Below are positions 32,701 through 41,093 of a DNA stretch of 61,427 bases, in pieces. Origin of the DNA: Candidatus Moranbacteria bacterium UBA2206 (GTDB lineage: Bacteria > Patescibacteriota > Minisyncoccia > Moranbacterales > UBA2206); contig DCUU01000065.1 in assembly GCA_002328565.1 (NCBI GenBank), positions 1-61,427 of the forward strand, in the 5' to 3' direction. The position numbers and the translations under genes were made by a program. Position 1 is the first letter of the stretch, and each line of letters starts with the position of its first letter. The notes beneath the pieces were generated by a model. It was not told the origin of the DNA, did no database searches, and worked only from the letters and a program-made list of their open reading frames with translations.

Positions 32701-33514
32701 CGGCTGTGAAAATAAGATGATAAACTTTGTCAACATTTTTGAATTTTGAAGATTTGGATGTTTCACTTGGAATAATAGTTTTTATCTTATACCCTTTTAT
32801 AGCGCTAGAGTTATCATTAAAAGCAATCAGACTATTTGAAAGATTTTTTTTGAGAGGAGCCTGAACAACTTCAAGCAAACTTTGATTTTGTTCTTTCCCA
32901 TTAATTATTTGTTTACCCTTAAAAAACCAATGCCTTGAATGCTCACTATTAGCTTGACCTAATTGAAAACATTCCACATTAGTAGGATTTCTTTTTAAAT
33001 CTTTAACAAACAAATCATGGTAAAAATTCAAATCCCACGCATCCATTCCAAGCCCCATGTCTTGGTTGATTTTTTTCAAAGCCTCAACGCCGTTTTTTAG
33101 CAAATCAACTTCAAACACTGCCTCTGGATTGATATCAATTTTGAAACTTTCTAATTTTTTCGGATAAGTTGTCTCAGTCATTCTATCTTTATTCTTCAAA
33201 ATAAATTCTTCTTTTTTTCCATTATCCAAAACAACAAACCGTTTAGATTTTTCAATTCTTTTCACCTTACCAAGACCACAGGATCTACAAATTGAAACTG
33301 CATTAGTAGAAAAAGGCGTAGCAAAGTTTAATCTTGGGCCGATTTCCACAACATTTTTTGTTAGTTTATTTTTTGTGTTTATTTTTTCCACAAGAAATCC
33401 TTCAGCCAAAAGCTGAGAGAGCTTGAGTATTTCATCCTTATTAAGAGTTTTTGACGTTTCAATATTAAAACAATGTTCTTCTTTGCTATTTAAGAATGAA
33501 TATAAATGATACAT
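29705..33514 (-). CDS. purL: FGAM synthase, large type with glutaminase domain
   Basis: A 1269-aa fusion: N-terminal domain, two PurM-like halves (TAETHNFPTGVAPFPGAETGAGG; IDGGKDSLSMAAKVG) and a C-terminal class I glutaminase with GVCNGCQ nucleophile Cys and the HPER-type His/Glu (MMPHPERAF). This is the E. coli/eukaryote large form, so separate purQ and purS are not needed. It amidates FGAR to FGAM using glutamine and ATP. It follows a small P-loop gene by 17 bases. Confidence 0.97.
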   Translation of the reverse strand: MYHLYSFLNSKEEHCFNIETSKTLNKDEILKLSQLLAEGFLVEKINTKNKLTKNVVEIGPRLNFATPFSTNAVSICRSCGLGKVKRIEKSKRFVVLDNGKKEEFILKNKDRMTETTYPKKLESFKIDINPEAVFEVDLLKNGVEALKKINQDMGLGMDAWDLNFYHDLFVKDLKRNPTNVECFQLGQANSEHSRHWFFKGKQIINGKEQNQSLLEVVQAPLKKNLSNSLIAFNDNSSAIKGYKIKTIIPSETSKSSKFKNVDKVYHLIFTAETHNFPTGVAPFPGAETGAGGRIRDVQGTGRGGLVVAGTSGYCVGNLNIHGYNLPWENKKFKYPENLASPQKIQIDASNGASDYGNKFGEPMIQGFNRSFGMLLPGGERREWNKPILFSGGVGQIENVHIKKGNPEKDMLIIQVGGPAYRIGMGGGAASSMIQGENKAELDFNAVQRGDAELEQKMNRVIRACSEMGKENPIISIHDQGAGGPCNVLTEIIEPAGGKIEIRKIKLGDETMSVLEIWGAEYQERNALLIYPKDLKKFEKICQREKSDFEVLGRITGDGRIIVHDESDNSYPVNLELAKILGKMPQKEFRDEKMKMNFPKLKIPKKLSFEKALGNVLKLPSVCSKRFLVSKVDRSVTGLIARQQCCGPLDLPVSDVSVIAQSHFGKTGAAISIGEQPIKMLIDSEAGARMSVGEALTNIVSARISSLESIKCSGNWMWPAKLPGEGSKVYEAACATRDFMIELGIAIDGGKDSLSMAAKVGKEIVKSPGQLVISAYASVPNIEKVITPDIKKPGDSELWFIDLGEDRCRLGGSALAQILSQIGNECPDVEKSKILKNFFQAVQLMIDENVLLSGHDRSDGGVITTVLEMAFAGNCGLDLKVKNKKDSFAFFFNEELGYVMEIEKNKKEHFRKIIHKFGLEKITRLLGKTEKADLIKIQYNDKKILEKESNKLRRIWEETSYQLNRLQTNPQVALEEKENIFKRLGQKYQINFVPKADKKSGNIKNKPKVAILREEGSNGDREMASSFHMAGFEVWDVSMADLLEGRVDLKKFRGVAFVGGFSYADVFGSAKGWASSIKYSKKLVKMFNDFYKRSETFSLGVCNGCQLMTSIGWVPWKGIETKKQPRLIKNKSSRFESRWLSVKINPSPAIMFQGMEDSVLGIWVAHGEGQFIFPDKKIYQQTIRQNLTSLAYCDDEGKATEKYPFNPNGSINGIAALCSPDGRHLAMMPHPERAFLKWQWAYMPEDMKKKLKVSPWLKMFQNAYNWCQKK

Positions 33515-33531
33515 TATTTTGAAAAAATTAA

Positions 33532-34059
33532 TTATAGGTTTTTTAAAATAATCTCTATTCTTTCTTCCAGTCCAACATTCCCCAATTCAATCAGCTCATA
33601 TCCACTATTTATATAAGTTTTTTTCAATAAATAATGAATCATCTTCTGTTGCTCTTCGCTTTCTATTCTAGCATAATCCTTCTTATATGGAAGAGTGCTG
33701 AGTAAGAAAACTTTTTTATATTTTGCATTCTTTATCGCATCTCGCAAAAATTTATCCTCCGCAAATCCCAGCATTTCATAATAAGCGAGACTATCAGGAA
33801 TTCCCCTGTCCCAAAAAACTATTTCGCTTCGCGATTCTTTTTTTTCGTTTTCAATCTTTATCTCTAAAATCTTTCTTTGGAAATCCAGTTCGTTCTTTCT
33901 AATATCTTCCAGTGTTTTTCCTTTTTCAATTTCTTCATCAATATAAACTCTAGCCGCTTCCAAGACTACTTTGTATCCTAATTCTCTCAATTTTTCAATC
34001 AGGGTAGTTTTTCCCGAATGAGGAGCGCCCGTAATTACATACCAATTATTTTTGTTCAT
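33532..34059 (-). CDS. NadR/Ttd14-like P-loop ATPase (AAA_28 type)
   Basis: A 175-aa nucleotide kinase-like protein. Walker A is GAPHSGKTTLIEKL (residues 11-24), and a Walker B/DR-like EIVFWDRGIPDSLAYY follows, then the lid region LPYKKDYARIESEEQQ. This pattern is typical of small AAA_28/NadR-kinase-like proteins whose substrates are mostly unknown. It is the promoter-proximal gene of the purine operon, which may hint at a nucleotide-related substrate. Confidence 0.85.
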   Translation of the reverse strand: MNKNNWYVITGAPHSGKTTLIEKLRELGYKVVLEAARVYIDEEIEKGKTLEDIRKNELDFQRKILEIKIENEKKESRSEIVFWDRGIPDSLAYYEMLGFAEDKFLRDAIKNAKYKKVFLLSTLPYKKDYARIESEEQQKMIHYLLKKTYINSGYELIELGNVGLEERIEIILKNL

Positions 34060-34085
34060 ATTTTCAAACTTTATTCCTTATTAAT

Positions 34086-34114
34086 AATTTAACACTATTT
34101 TATTATTTTATCAA
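34086..34114 (-). promoter_or_regulatory. Promoter of the purine operon
   Basis: On the minus strand TTGATA (34109-34114), 17 bases, TAAATT (34086-34091). The start near 34080 gives a leader of about 20 nt, so no purine riboswitch fits here. Confidence 0.55.
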
Positions 34115-34217
34115 TAATACTATTTATTTGCTTGATATGCTATCTTATGATTAAATGATTTTAGGGAGGATGTTCTTTTTACTAAAATAAATCAATCGAA
34201 AGAATAGGAGGGGTATC

Positions 34218-34963
34218 ATGCCAAAAAGAATACGGTTAGTAATGGATTTTGACGGAACCATGGCTGATACATTTCAGCCAAGTCCCAATGAAATCGGGGT
34301 CAGCGAGGCATATTGCCTTGCTGTAGAAGCACTTTTTGGAGAAGATGGCCGAGGCGCTTTTTGTGCAGTGGGTGGTTTAAAAAATCGAGCACCCATTGAA
34401 CTCATTGACGCTCTCCAAAAGCATGGCTTAACCACAGGAAATTTGGAGGATGCGGCTGAAAAACTCGTTTTTGCTAAAATGCAGGTACTGCTTGGCGAAA
34501 TAGGATCAGTATGGCCGCTGCCATGTGAAGGTTACAAGGAATTTAACGCTAAAATTTTCCAGCTTCGTCAAAATGGCACAGATATACACCTAGGAATATT
34601 ATATCCTCTGGACATACGGAATTTATCAAACAAACATTTTCCGTATGGGAAGAGCAGTGGAAAGAGCCGGTTTTTTGGCCGAATGTCATTATATCTGATG
34701 ATAATTTGCGTCACTTGAAATTACCTGTGACTCAAAAAGTCAAGCCATCCCCGCTTTTATTTAATTTACTGAGGGAAAGAATGGGTAAAGGATCGTATTT
34801 TTATTTCGGGGACGATCCCGAAAAAGATGGGAGACTTGCCATAAATTCTGGCATTCCTTTCGGATGGTTCAAAGATGATAAAAACAGCAAGCCTTGCCCT
34901 CCAGACATTTCTCCTTCTTTAATTTTCGATGACTGGAGGAATGTAAAAATTGAAGAATTTTAA
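34218..34963 (+). pseudogene. HAD-superfamily hydrolase, frameshifted
   Basis: The first frame starts with a strong AGGAGGGG site before the ATG and has the HAD nucleophile motif VMDFDGTMADT. Near 34600 the frame is lost: reading two bases later continues SSGHTEFIKQTFSVWEEQW (motif II), then a downstream Lys, and YFGDDPEKDGRLAINSGIPFGW (motif IV). The break lies in attatatcc, so a TA duplication explains it. Both halves together are about 247 aa, a normal HAD size. It may be a true pseudogene or a sequencing error. The Shine-Dalgarno and base composition differ from its neighbours. Confidence 0.85.
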
Positions 34964-34971
34964 CTGGATCG

Positions 34972-35000
34972 GGGGGATGAAATTCTCGAATTTCACCCCC
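34972..35000 (+). terminator. Hairpin after the HAD gene
   Basis: ggggg-a-tgaaatt pairs with aatttca-ccccc around ctcg, with one bulged base. It starts nine bases past the stop. No T-run follows closely. Confidence 0.6.
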
Positions 35001-35189
35001 TCACTCAATTATTCACAATCAAGCTACAAAGGCTTTTTTTTATTATTAAAAATATTTTTTTAACTATCATCAAACAAACAACAAAAAATCAAGTTTTTTA
35101 TTACTGAACTTGTTACTTAACAAATTACTTAAACAATCCGCTAACTTTTTCTCTCGAGCAAATAAACTCCTCGCCATTTTTCTTTTTAA

Positions 35190-35405
35190 ATTCAGCCTTG
35201 CGAAACGTACTCTTAAAAAAATTTTCATTTTCCCCACCCCATAAAATAAAGAACTATAAATTTAGATTTTAGAGCGTTAAAAATTTACTCATTCTGTGCC
35301 TAAGGGGAGTTAGTAAATTTAGCGAAAAAATCGAAAATTTATTTCTTTATTTTATTAGGGTGGCCGCTTTCTTTTGTTACTTTTCTTTGAGGCAAAGAAA
35401 AGTAA
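35190..35405. repeat. Structured block repeat, family F, copy 2
   Basis: Carries the same four blocks as 24034-24270 but in the order ii-i-iii-iv. The last block is a perfect 13-bp hairpin, ttacttttctttg-agg-caaagaaaagtaa, ending 10 bases from the permease stop. The rest of 35001-35189 shows only AT-rich sequence with no feature I can support. Confidence 0.7.
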
Positions 35406-35414
35406 GTGGAGAAT

Positions 35415-36668
35415 TTATTCTTTCCTCAAGGCTTCCATTGGTGAAAGTTGCGAAGCTTTCTTGGCTGGAAAATATCCAAAAATTATTCCGGTTCCAGCGG
35501 AGAAACCAAGACCGATCAAAGCTGACCACCAAGTGATGGGAAATTTTAGGGCAAAACCATAACTCACCGCGATTATTTCTCCGATTTTGGAAATTCCAAA
35601 ACCCAGCGCCAGCCCAATGATGCCACCAAGAAGTGTGATGAAAATTGCTTCGAAGAGAAATTGAAAAAGAATTTGCGAATTTTTTGCGCCGATTGCTTTT
35701 TTTAGCCCAATCTCAAATGTTCGCTCCGTCACTGAAACATACATCACATTCATAATTCCCACTCCGCCCACAACAAGCGAAATGGAAGTGAGCGCGATAA
35801 GAAGCAAATTAACGGAGAAAAAAATCTTGTTGAGAATTTCCAAAACTTCCACAATTGAATTGACTGCAAAATCATCATCATCCGGATTTTCAATATCATG
35901 CTCTACGCGAAGCACATCAGTTGCCTGCGCAACAGTTAGATCAAGTTTTCCCATATCTTTTAGTTTGAAAATTGCAAATTGCAAATGATCTATTCCGGCT
36001 AATTTTTTTTGCACTGTACGAAGAGGCACATAAACCGTTTGATCGAAATTGAAAAATCCTGTAGCACCCCGCTCTTTCAAAACTCCGACCACACGATAGG
36101 TTTGACCCTTAATTTTCACATCTTTTCCTACCGCTTCATTTTCGCCAAAAAAATCTTTTTTTGCTTCCGAACCCAAAACTACCACTTGCCGAAGACTCTT
36201 GTCATCATCCTCACTAAACATCACGCCTGATTCTATTTCTGCCTTCTTATCCGCTTCGGAAACCCCCGCAGTTGTTCCCATTATAAATACCTGTTTGTTT
36301 TTATTCTCATAACTAATTACTTGCTGATTCATAATCGCGCCATACCACGCTCCAATATTGGAAAGCTTAGCCACCTCCTCAACGTCTTCTAGCTTCAAGG
36401 TAGTAATCTGCATTCCGCCCATTTGTCCACTGGCATTCTGAGTGGAAGTTTTAGAAACTTTCGGCACTTTGACTTCAATTTGAATTATATCCGACCCAAA
36501 AGAAGAAACTTGATCCACCAGAAATCCTTTAACTCCCGAGCCAAAAGACAAAACTAAAATTACACTCACCACGCCAATCACGATTCCAAGAAGCGACAAA
36601 ACCGTCCGCCCCAAATTATTGCGAAGACTTTTGAAAGCGAGTCTGATTGGAATTATAAAAGTGTACAT
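35415..36668 (-). CDS. MacB-like ABC permease, second copy
   Basis: A 417-aa permease of the MacB/LolC type. One N-terminal helix (GRTVLSLLGIVIGVVSVILVLSFG), a large extracytoplasmic MacB_PCD domain (35-280), then three helices with the conserved SISLVVGGVGIMNVMYVSVTER and EIGLKKAIGAK motifs, and PAKKASQLSPMEALRKE at the end. A paralogue lies just upstream; they likely form a heterodimer with the ATPase at 38603-39325. Confidence 0.92.
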   Translation of the reverse strand: MYTFIIPIRLAFKSLRNNLGRTVLSLLGIVIGVVSVILVLSFGSGVKGFLVDQVSSFGSDIIQIEVKVPKVSKTSTQNASGQMGGMQITTLKLEDVEEVAKLSNIGAWYGAIMNQQVISYENKNKQVFIMGTTAGVSEADKKAEIESGVMFSEDDDKSLRQVVVLGSEAKKDFFGENEAVGKDVKIKGQTYRVVGVLKERGATGFFNFDQTVYVPLRTVQKKLAGIDHLQFAIFKLKDMGKLDLTVAQATDVLRVEHDIENPDDDDFAVNSIVEVLEILNKIFFSVNLLLIALTSISLVVGGVGIMNVMYVSVTERTFEIGLKKAIGAKNSQILFQFLFEAIFITLLGGIIGLALGFGISKIGEIIAVSYGFALKFPITWWSALIGLGFSAGTGIIFGYFPAKKASQLSPMEALRKE

Positions 36669-36810
36669 AATTTAAATAAGAAAATAGTTAAGAGGAAATT
36701 AGAAAGTAGTTCAAGAAATAAGAAATTGGAAATTAGAATTTGAAATTTTTTCCTCTTTCTATTTTCCTTTTTCTTAAACCAATTTCTCTTTTCTTTTTTA
36801 CTAATTTCAG

Positions 36811-38058
36811 CTACTCGTATCTCAACGCTTCCATCGGACTAATCCTCGAAGCTTTTCCCGCAGGATAAATTCCAAAAATTATTCCAATTGCAAAGGAAAC
36901 TCCGATAGCGGCGACAATTGATTGCCAAGAAATTATAAACGGCCAAACATATTGCAGGGACTGAATGATAATTGCCGTTAAACCAGAAATCGCAATGCCA
37001 ATGATAATCCCAATCACTCCACCCAAAAAAGAAATGAATACCGATTCAATCAAAAATTGCGTCCAAACGTCGCTGTTTTTTGCGCCCACTGCTTTTCGTA
37101 GCCCCACTTCTCGAATTCTTTGATTAACTGCCAAAAGCATTATGTTCATAATCCCCACTCCGCCCACAATAAGAGAAATTGTCCCAATCGCTAAAAGAAA
37201 ATATCGGAGAACATTTGTAACCTTCGTGACTATCTCCACCGCCGAAGCCATATCGCGCACGGAAAAATCATCATTAGCCGGATCATCGATGTCGTGGCTT
37301 TCTCGAAGCGTTCGAGCAATATTTTCCTTAGCTAAAGAAATGAGACTAGCGTCCCTCACTTTAAGACGAATAAATCCTAAATGATTAATGCCCAAAAGAA
37401 GTTTTTGGGCAGTTTTCAAAGGGACAAAAACTGTGTCATCTTGACTACTGACGCCAAAACCAGATGAGCCTCTTTCTTCCAAAACACCAACAACCGTGAA
37501 ATTTTGATCTTTGATTTTTATAACTTTATTCAGTGGATCATCTCCACCAAAAAGATCTTCCTTCAGATTAAATCCAATCACCGCCACGCGAGACATATTA
37601 GTTTCTTCATCTTCAGAAATAAATCGACCTTCCGCTACTTTGGCATTTTCCACATTAACATAACTGGCGGTCGCTCCCTGAAAAGAAGCATTGAGATTAG
37701 TGCCATCATATTCAGTGGTGGCTGTTCCTAGGACATAACCAGCTCCATCTGTCACTTCCGGCACATCCTTGCCGTTTCGTAAAACTTTCAAATCATCATA
37801 TTTCAAAGTTGTGATAGAAATTCCCATCGCAGTCGCCGGCGGACCATTCTCATCTGACGCACCGGGCAAAACCCCAATTAGATTTGAACCAATACCAGTG
37901 ATTTGATCAAGAATTAATGCTTGCGCCGACTGACCAATCGCCATAATAATAATCACCGATGCCACACCAATAATAATTCCCAAAATCGTCAAAAAAGAGC
38001 GAAACTTCGCCGCTAATAAATATTTTAGGGAAATCTTGATTGAACTAATTAAATTCAT
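36811..38058 (-). CDS. MacB-like ABC permease, first copy
   Basis: A 415-aa permease with the same topology: helix 1 FLTILGIIIGVASVIIIMAIG, the MacB_PCD ectodomain, then LIVGGVGIMNIMLLAVNQRIREVGLRKAVGAKN and the PAGKASRISPMEALRYE ending. Related to the copy at 35415. The 140-base spacer between the two is built of gaaattag/ctaatttc-type words and no gene. Confidence 0.92.
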   Translation of the reverse strand: MNLISSIKISLKYLLAAKFRSFLTILGIIIGVASVIIIMAIGQSAQALILDQITGIGSNLIGVLPGASDENGPPATAMGISITTLKYDDLKVLRNGKDVPEVTDGAGYVLGTATTEYDGTNLNASFQGATASYVNVENAKVAEGRFISEDEETNMSRVAVIGFNLKEDLFGGDDPLNKVIKIKDQNFTVVGVLEERGSSGFGVSSQDDTVFVPLKTAQKLLLGINHLGFIRLKVRDASLISLAKENIARTLRESHDIDDPANDDFSVRDMASAVEIVTKVTNVLRYFLLAIGTISLIVGGVGIMNIMLLAVNQRIREVGLRKAVGAKNSDVWTQFLIESVFISFLGGVIGIIIGIAISGLTAIIIQSLQYVWPFIISWQSIVAAIGVSFAIGIIFGIYPAGKASRISPMEALRYE

Positions 38059-38123
38059 AACGGTAGAAATAAGTTAAAAAGAAAGAAGAGAATGGTTCAG
38101 GAAATTAGAAATTAGAAAAAAGA

Positions 38124-38528
38124 TTACTGACGATTATCATGAAAATTTTTCCATGTTTCTTTGAGTTTATAAGCTTGTTTTCCTGATAAAATATACAACT
38201 CTTTCAAATCTTCACATTTAGATATATCGACATAATTATCATAAACATCTATACAAACATCTAGATGATGTTGCATTTCATTTATTTCTCCGATAGCATC
38301 TTCTAGATATTTATTCCAATTTCTTTTTTGATATCTTTTCGCAAAACCCTCCGCCACAAGAGCAGGACATGCTTTGCAACATCTTCTCATTTGATCAACT
38401 AAATCAAATTTTTCTTCCTTTGGTAATTTTAAAATTATTTCTTTTAAAACAACCAGCATAGCTTTGTAAGTATTTTGATATACAAACAAATCTTTATAGC
38501 TATTTATCTTTGGTTTTTGATTTTCCAT
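38124..38528 (-). CDS. Four-helix-bundle protein (S23/IVP family)
   Basis: A 134-aa protein with the core family pattern: YKDLFVYQNTYKAMLVVLKE, FDLVDQMRRCCKACPALVAEGFAKR, KYLEDAIGEINEMQHHLDV and LYILSGKQAYKLKETW. It is unrelated to transport yet lies between the ABC ATPase and the permease. Both flanks carry gaaattagaaattag-like words. This suggests insertion into an ancestral macA-ATPase-permease-permease operon. Function unknown. Confidence 0.9.
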   Translation of the reverse strand: MENQKPKINSYKDLFVYQNTYKAMLVVLKEIILKLPKEEKFDLVDQMRRCCKACPALVAEGFAKRYQKRNWNKYLEDAIGEINEMQHHLDVCIDVYDNYVDISKCEDLKELYILSGKQAYKLKETWKNFHDNRQ

Positions 38529-38602
38529 TTTTATTTCTATTTTCTTTTTTCTACTTTCCTAAGTTATTTTCCAATTTCTTCTTCACTATTTTCCAACACT
38601 GC

Positions 38603-39325
38603 TTATTTCAAAATTTCCTCCGTCCCATCCGCAATCCTTCTATTTTTAACCTGATCATCGGCGACGATTTCTCCGTCTTTCATATAGATGATTCTTTTGG
38701 CGTGCTCGGCGGTATAGGTTTCATGGGTGACGAGAATAATTGTTCGTCCCTTATTGTTCAAGTCTTGCAAAATTTTCATCACTTGCAATCCAGATTTTGA
38801 ATCTAGATTTCCCGTTGGTTCATCGGCAAAAATAATTTCCGGGTCATTGACCAGCGCGCGCGCAATCGCCACTCTTTGTTTTTCTCCACCAGAGAGTTGA
38901 TTGGAAAGATATTTTTCGCGATGTTCCATTCCAACAGATTCCAAGGCTCGCATCACTTTGTCCCGATTTTTTCCATCTGGTTTCAAATCATAGAGAAGTG
39001 GCAACTCCACATTTTCAAAAACCGAAGTTCGAGGGAGTAGATTGAAAGATTGAAAAACAAATCCAATTTTTTTGTTTCGAATTGATGCCAAAGTATCATC
39101 ATCAAAATCAGCCGTGTCCTTTCCTTCCAAAAAATATTTCCCTTCTGTTGGACGATCAAGTAGCCCCACCACCTGCATCAGAGTTGATTTCCCACTTCCG
39201 CTCGGCCCCATAATCGAAAGAAATTCCCCCTTTTCAAGAGAAAAATTCGCATTGCAAAGCGCCGGTGTTTTCACCCCCTCATTTTCATAAGTTTTGCAAA
39301 GATTTTGAATTTGAATTAAAGACAT
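38603..39325 (-). CDS. MacB/LolD-type ABC transporter ATPase
   Basis: Start at ATG 39325 (MSLIQIQNLCKTYENEG). Walker A GPSGSGKST, Q-loop FVFQSFNLLPR, signature LSGGEKQRVAIARAL, Walker B IIFADEPTGNLDS, switch VTHE. This sequence set is typical of the MacB/LolD group that pairs with MacB-like permeases and a MacA adaptor. It starts five bases after the MacA stop, indicating coupling. Confidence 0.95.
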   Translation of the reverse strand: MSLIQIQNLCKTYENEGVKTPALCNANFSLEKGEFLSIMGPSGSGKSTLMQVVGLLDRPTEGKYFLEGKDTADFDDDTLASIRNKKIGFVFQSFNLLPRTSVFENVELPLLYDLKPDGKNRDKVMRALESVGMEHREKYLSNQLSGGEKQRVAIARALVNDPEIIFADEPTGNLDSKSGLQVMKILQDLNNKGRTIILVTHETYTAEHAKRIIYMKDGEIVADDQVKNRRIADGTEEILK

Positions 39326-39329
39326 AGGA

Positions 39330-40328
39330 TTATTTCTCACTCGAAAGTATTATAATGTTTTCTCCACCAGTAAGCCCTGAAATAATTTCCACCATTCCCT
39401 CATCGCCTCTTGCGCCGGTTTTCACATTAATTTTCTCCACAACATTTTCTGCTTTCAAAATTTCCACATATTCTTGGTCTCCATCATTTTTCACAGCGCG
39501 ATAGGGAATTGTCACGACACCATCTTTTTGAAAAATATTAATATCCGCGTCAGAGCTCATTCCGATTTTCAATCTTTCGTCTTGTTTAGCCAGTTTTATC
39601 TTAGCTTTATAATAAACCACGTCAGAAATCACAGTTGAAGCCGGCTCAATTTCAAAAATTTCCCCTTCCAACTTTTCATCGCTTGGCAAGGCATCAAAAG
39701 TTATTTCGGCCTTTTGGCCAATTTTTACATCCACAATATCCGATTCTGGAACATCAATTTGAATATATGGTTCACCCAAGCTAGACACAGTCAAAACGGG
39801 GCCATTGGCTGTGATATTTTCTCCCAATTCTGCAATTTTTTTTGTTACTATGCCATCCAGCGGGGAATAAAGAGTTGTCGATTTAATTTGCGTAAGAATG
39901 ATATTCACCGCATCCTGCGCTTTTTTTATTTGCGCTTTTTGTGCACTTCTTTGATCATCGTTATATATATCATCCTCATCCTTCATATGCGAAAGAGTCT
40001 TTTTTTGCACTTCAATTTCATTATTAGCTCGGGATAATTCTTCTAGCAAAGTTCCTTTGTCAATGGTCGCAATTTTTTGTTTGGCTATAACCCGATCCCC
40101 CACATTCACTAACATAGAATCTATTCGTCCGCTTAACTTAAATGACAAATCGGCCTGAATTTCCGGCACAATTTCTCCCGTAGCTGAAACAGTTTTAGCA
40201 ATTGTCCCCACCTTCGCAGTTTCAGTTGTATAAGTTATTTTCTTTGGTTGCGATTTCCAATAATAAACTCCACCAATAATTAGAATTATTAGAACTAGAA
40301 TTATATAGGTTTTTTTCTTTTTGAACAT
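39330..40328 (-). CDS. MacA-like adaptor (HlyD family)
   Basis: Start at ATG 40328 (MFKKKKTYIILVLIILIIGG); upstream codons lie in an intergenic repeat. One membrane anchor, then the lipoyl/barrel-sandwich motif (VSATGEIVPEIQADLSFKLSGRI), a short coiled coil, the returning lipoyl half (TTLYSPLDGIVTKKIAELGENI) and a beta-barrel. Without an outer membrane in CPR cells, it likely bridges the permease to the cell exterior rather than to TolC. Transport substrate unknown. Confidence 0.92.
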   Translation of the reverse strand: MFKKKKTYIILVLIILIIGGVYYWKSQPKKITYTTETAKVGTIAKTVSATGEIVPEIQADLSFKLSGRIDSMLVNVGDRVIAKQKIATIDKGTLLEELSRANNEIEVQKKTLSHMKDEDDIYNDDQRSAQKAQIKKAQDAVNIILTQIKSTTLYSPLDGIVTKKIAELGENITANGPVLTVSSLGEPYIQIDVPESDIVDVKIGQKAEITFDALPSDEKLEGEIFEIEPASTVISDVVYYKAKIKLAKQDERLKIGMSSDADINIFQKDGVVTIPYRAVKNDGDQEYVEILKAENVVEKINVKTGARGDEGMVEIISGLTGGENIIILSSEK

Positions 40329-40465
40329 AAGCCTTGCAACAACCAAGGACCAAGCTACAAGATACAAACAATTTTCAATAACCAATTTCTAAATTTCAAA
40401 TTTTGATTATTGTAATTTTAGAATTGTGATTTGTTTGTTTCTTGTTCCTTGTTTCTTGATAATTT

Positions 40466-40897
40466 TTATAACAAACTTTTTTGTTTTTCTTTTGCGTCTA
40501 ACGCTTCGTTCACTAATGCATCCGCCACAGAATTTTTTTCTCTTGGTATATGTATAAATATAACATTTTTGAAGTCTAACATCAAATTCCAAATTTCAAT
40601 GAAATTCTTCTGCACATTTTCATCTTTGATTTTGTACTCATGATTCATTTGCCTGACAATCAGTTCACTGTCCAAATTGCATTCGATTTCATATTGCTTA
40701 GTTTTGTCCTTGCCCAAAAGTTGTTTCAATTTTTTGAGGCCATATATCAAAGCGCTGTATTCCGCCACATTATTGGTAGTCTCGCCAATACACTCACCAT
40801 ATTTTTTGTCCAAAGTTTCCACGTAAATTCCGATTCCCGCTGGTCCTGGGTTACCCCGCGACCCACCATCGGTAAACATCACGATTTTTTCTGACAT
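40466..40897 (-). CDS. RNase H-fold protein (RNase HI-like)
   Basis: A 143-aa RNase HI-like protein with the four catalytic acidic residues: FTDGGSRGNPGPAG (first D), NNVAEYSALIYGL (E), LDSELIVRQM (second D), and NSVADALVNEA (last D). It lacks the basic protrusion of E. coli RNase HI, like many bacterial and archaeal homologues. Removes RNA from RNA:DNA hybrids. It precedes the MacA operon in transcription order but is probably a separate unit. Confidence 0.92.
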   Translation of the reverse strand: MSEKIVMFTDGGSRGNPGPAGIGIYVETLDKKYGECIGETTNNVAEYSALIYGLKKLKQLLGKDKTKQYEIECNLDSELIVRQMNHEYKIKDENVQKNFIEIWNLMLDFKNVIFIHIPREKNSVADALVNEALDAKEKQKSLL

Positions 40898-40949
40898 AAT
40901 TTTATTTATTAATAATTTTTTCTAAATTATCCTACCCCCCTCCCCTAGA

Positions 40950-41093
40950 GATTAAGGTTTTATTTTGTAAAAAATTCCTGTTTGAAAAGCTTAATTTTGT
41001 CTAAAAATTTTCTTTGCCTGCCGTTGATTGAGGAAAATTTTTAGCTACAAAATTAGGCTTTGAGTTAATTTTTTTCAAAATAAAATCTTAATC
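40950..41093. repeat. Long imperfect hairpin element, copy 2
   Basis: Arms gattaaggttttattttg and its near complement at 41076-41093, paired along most of 60 bases, with a loop containing cctgccgttgattgagg. Same layout as 3259-3401, with related inner stems (ctaaaaattttc). The right end overlaps the last two codons of recJ. Confidence 0.7.

Noticed and set aside
33515..34217. Purine riboswitch before the purine operon
   Set aside because: The predicted leader is only about 20 nt and no folded aptamer-like sequence was seen.
12075..34905. Shared KPCPP motif in the plus-strand 101-aa protein and the HAD protein as evidence of common origin
   Set aside because: Identity is limited to about a dozen bases and five residues, and the rest of the proteins are unrelated; chance is adequate.
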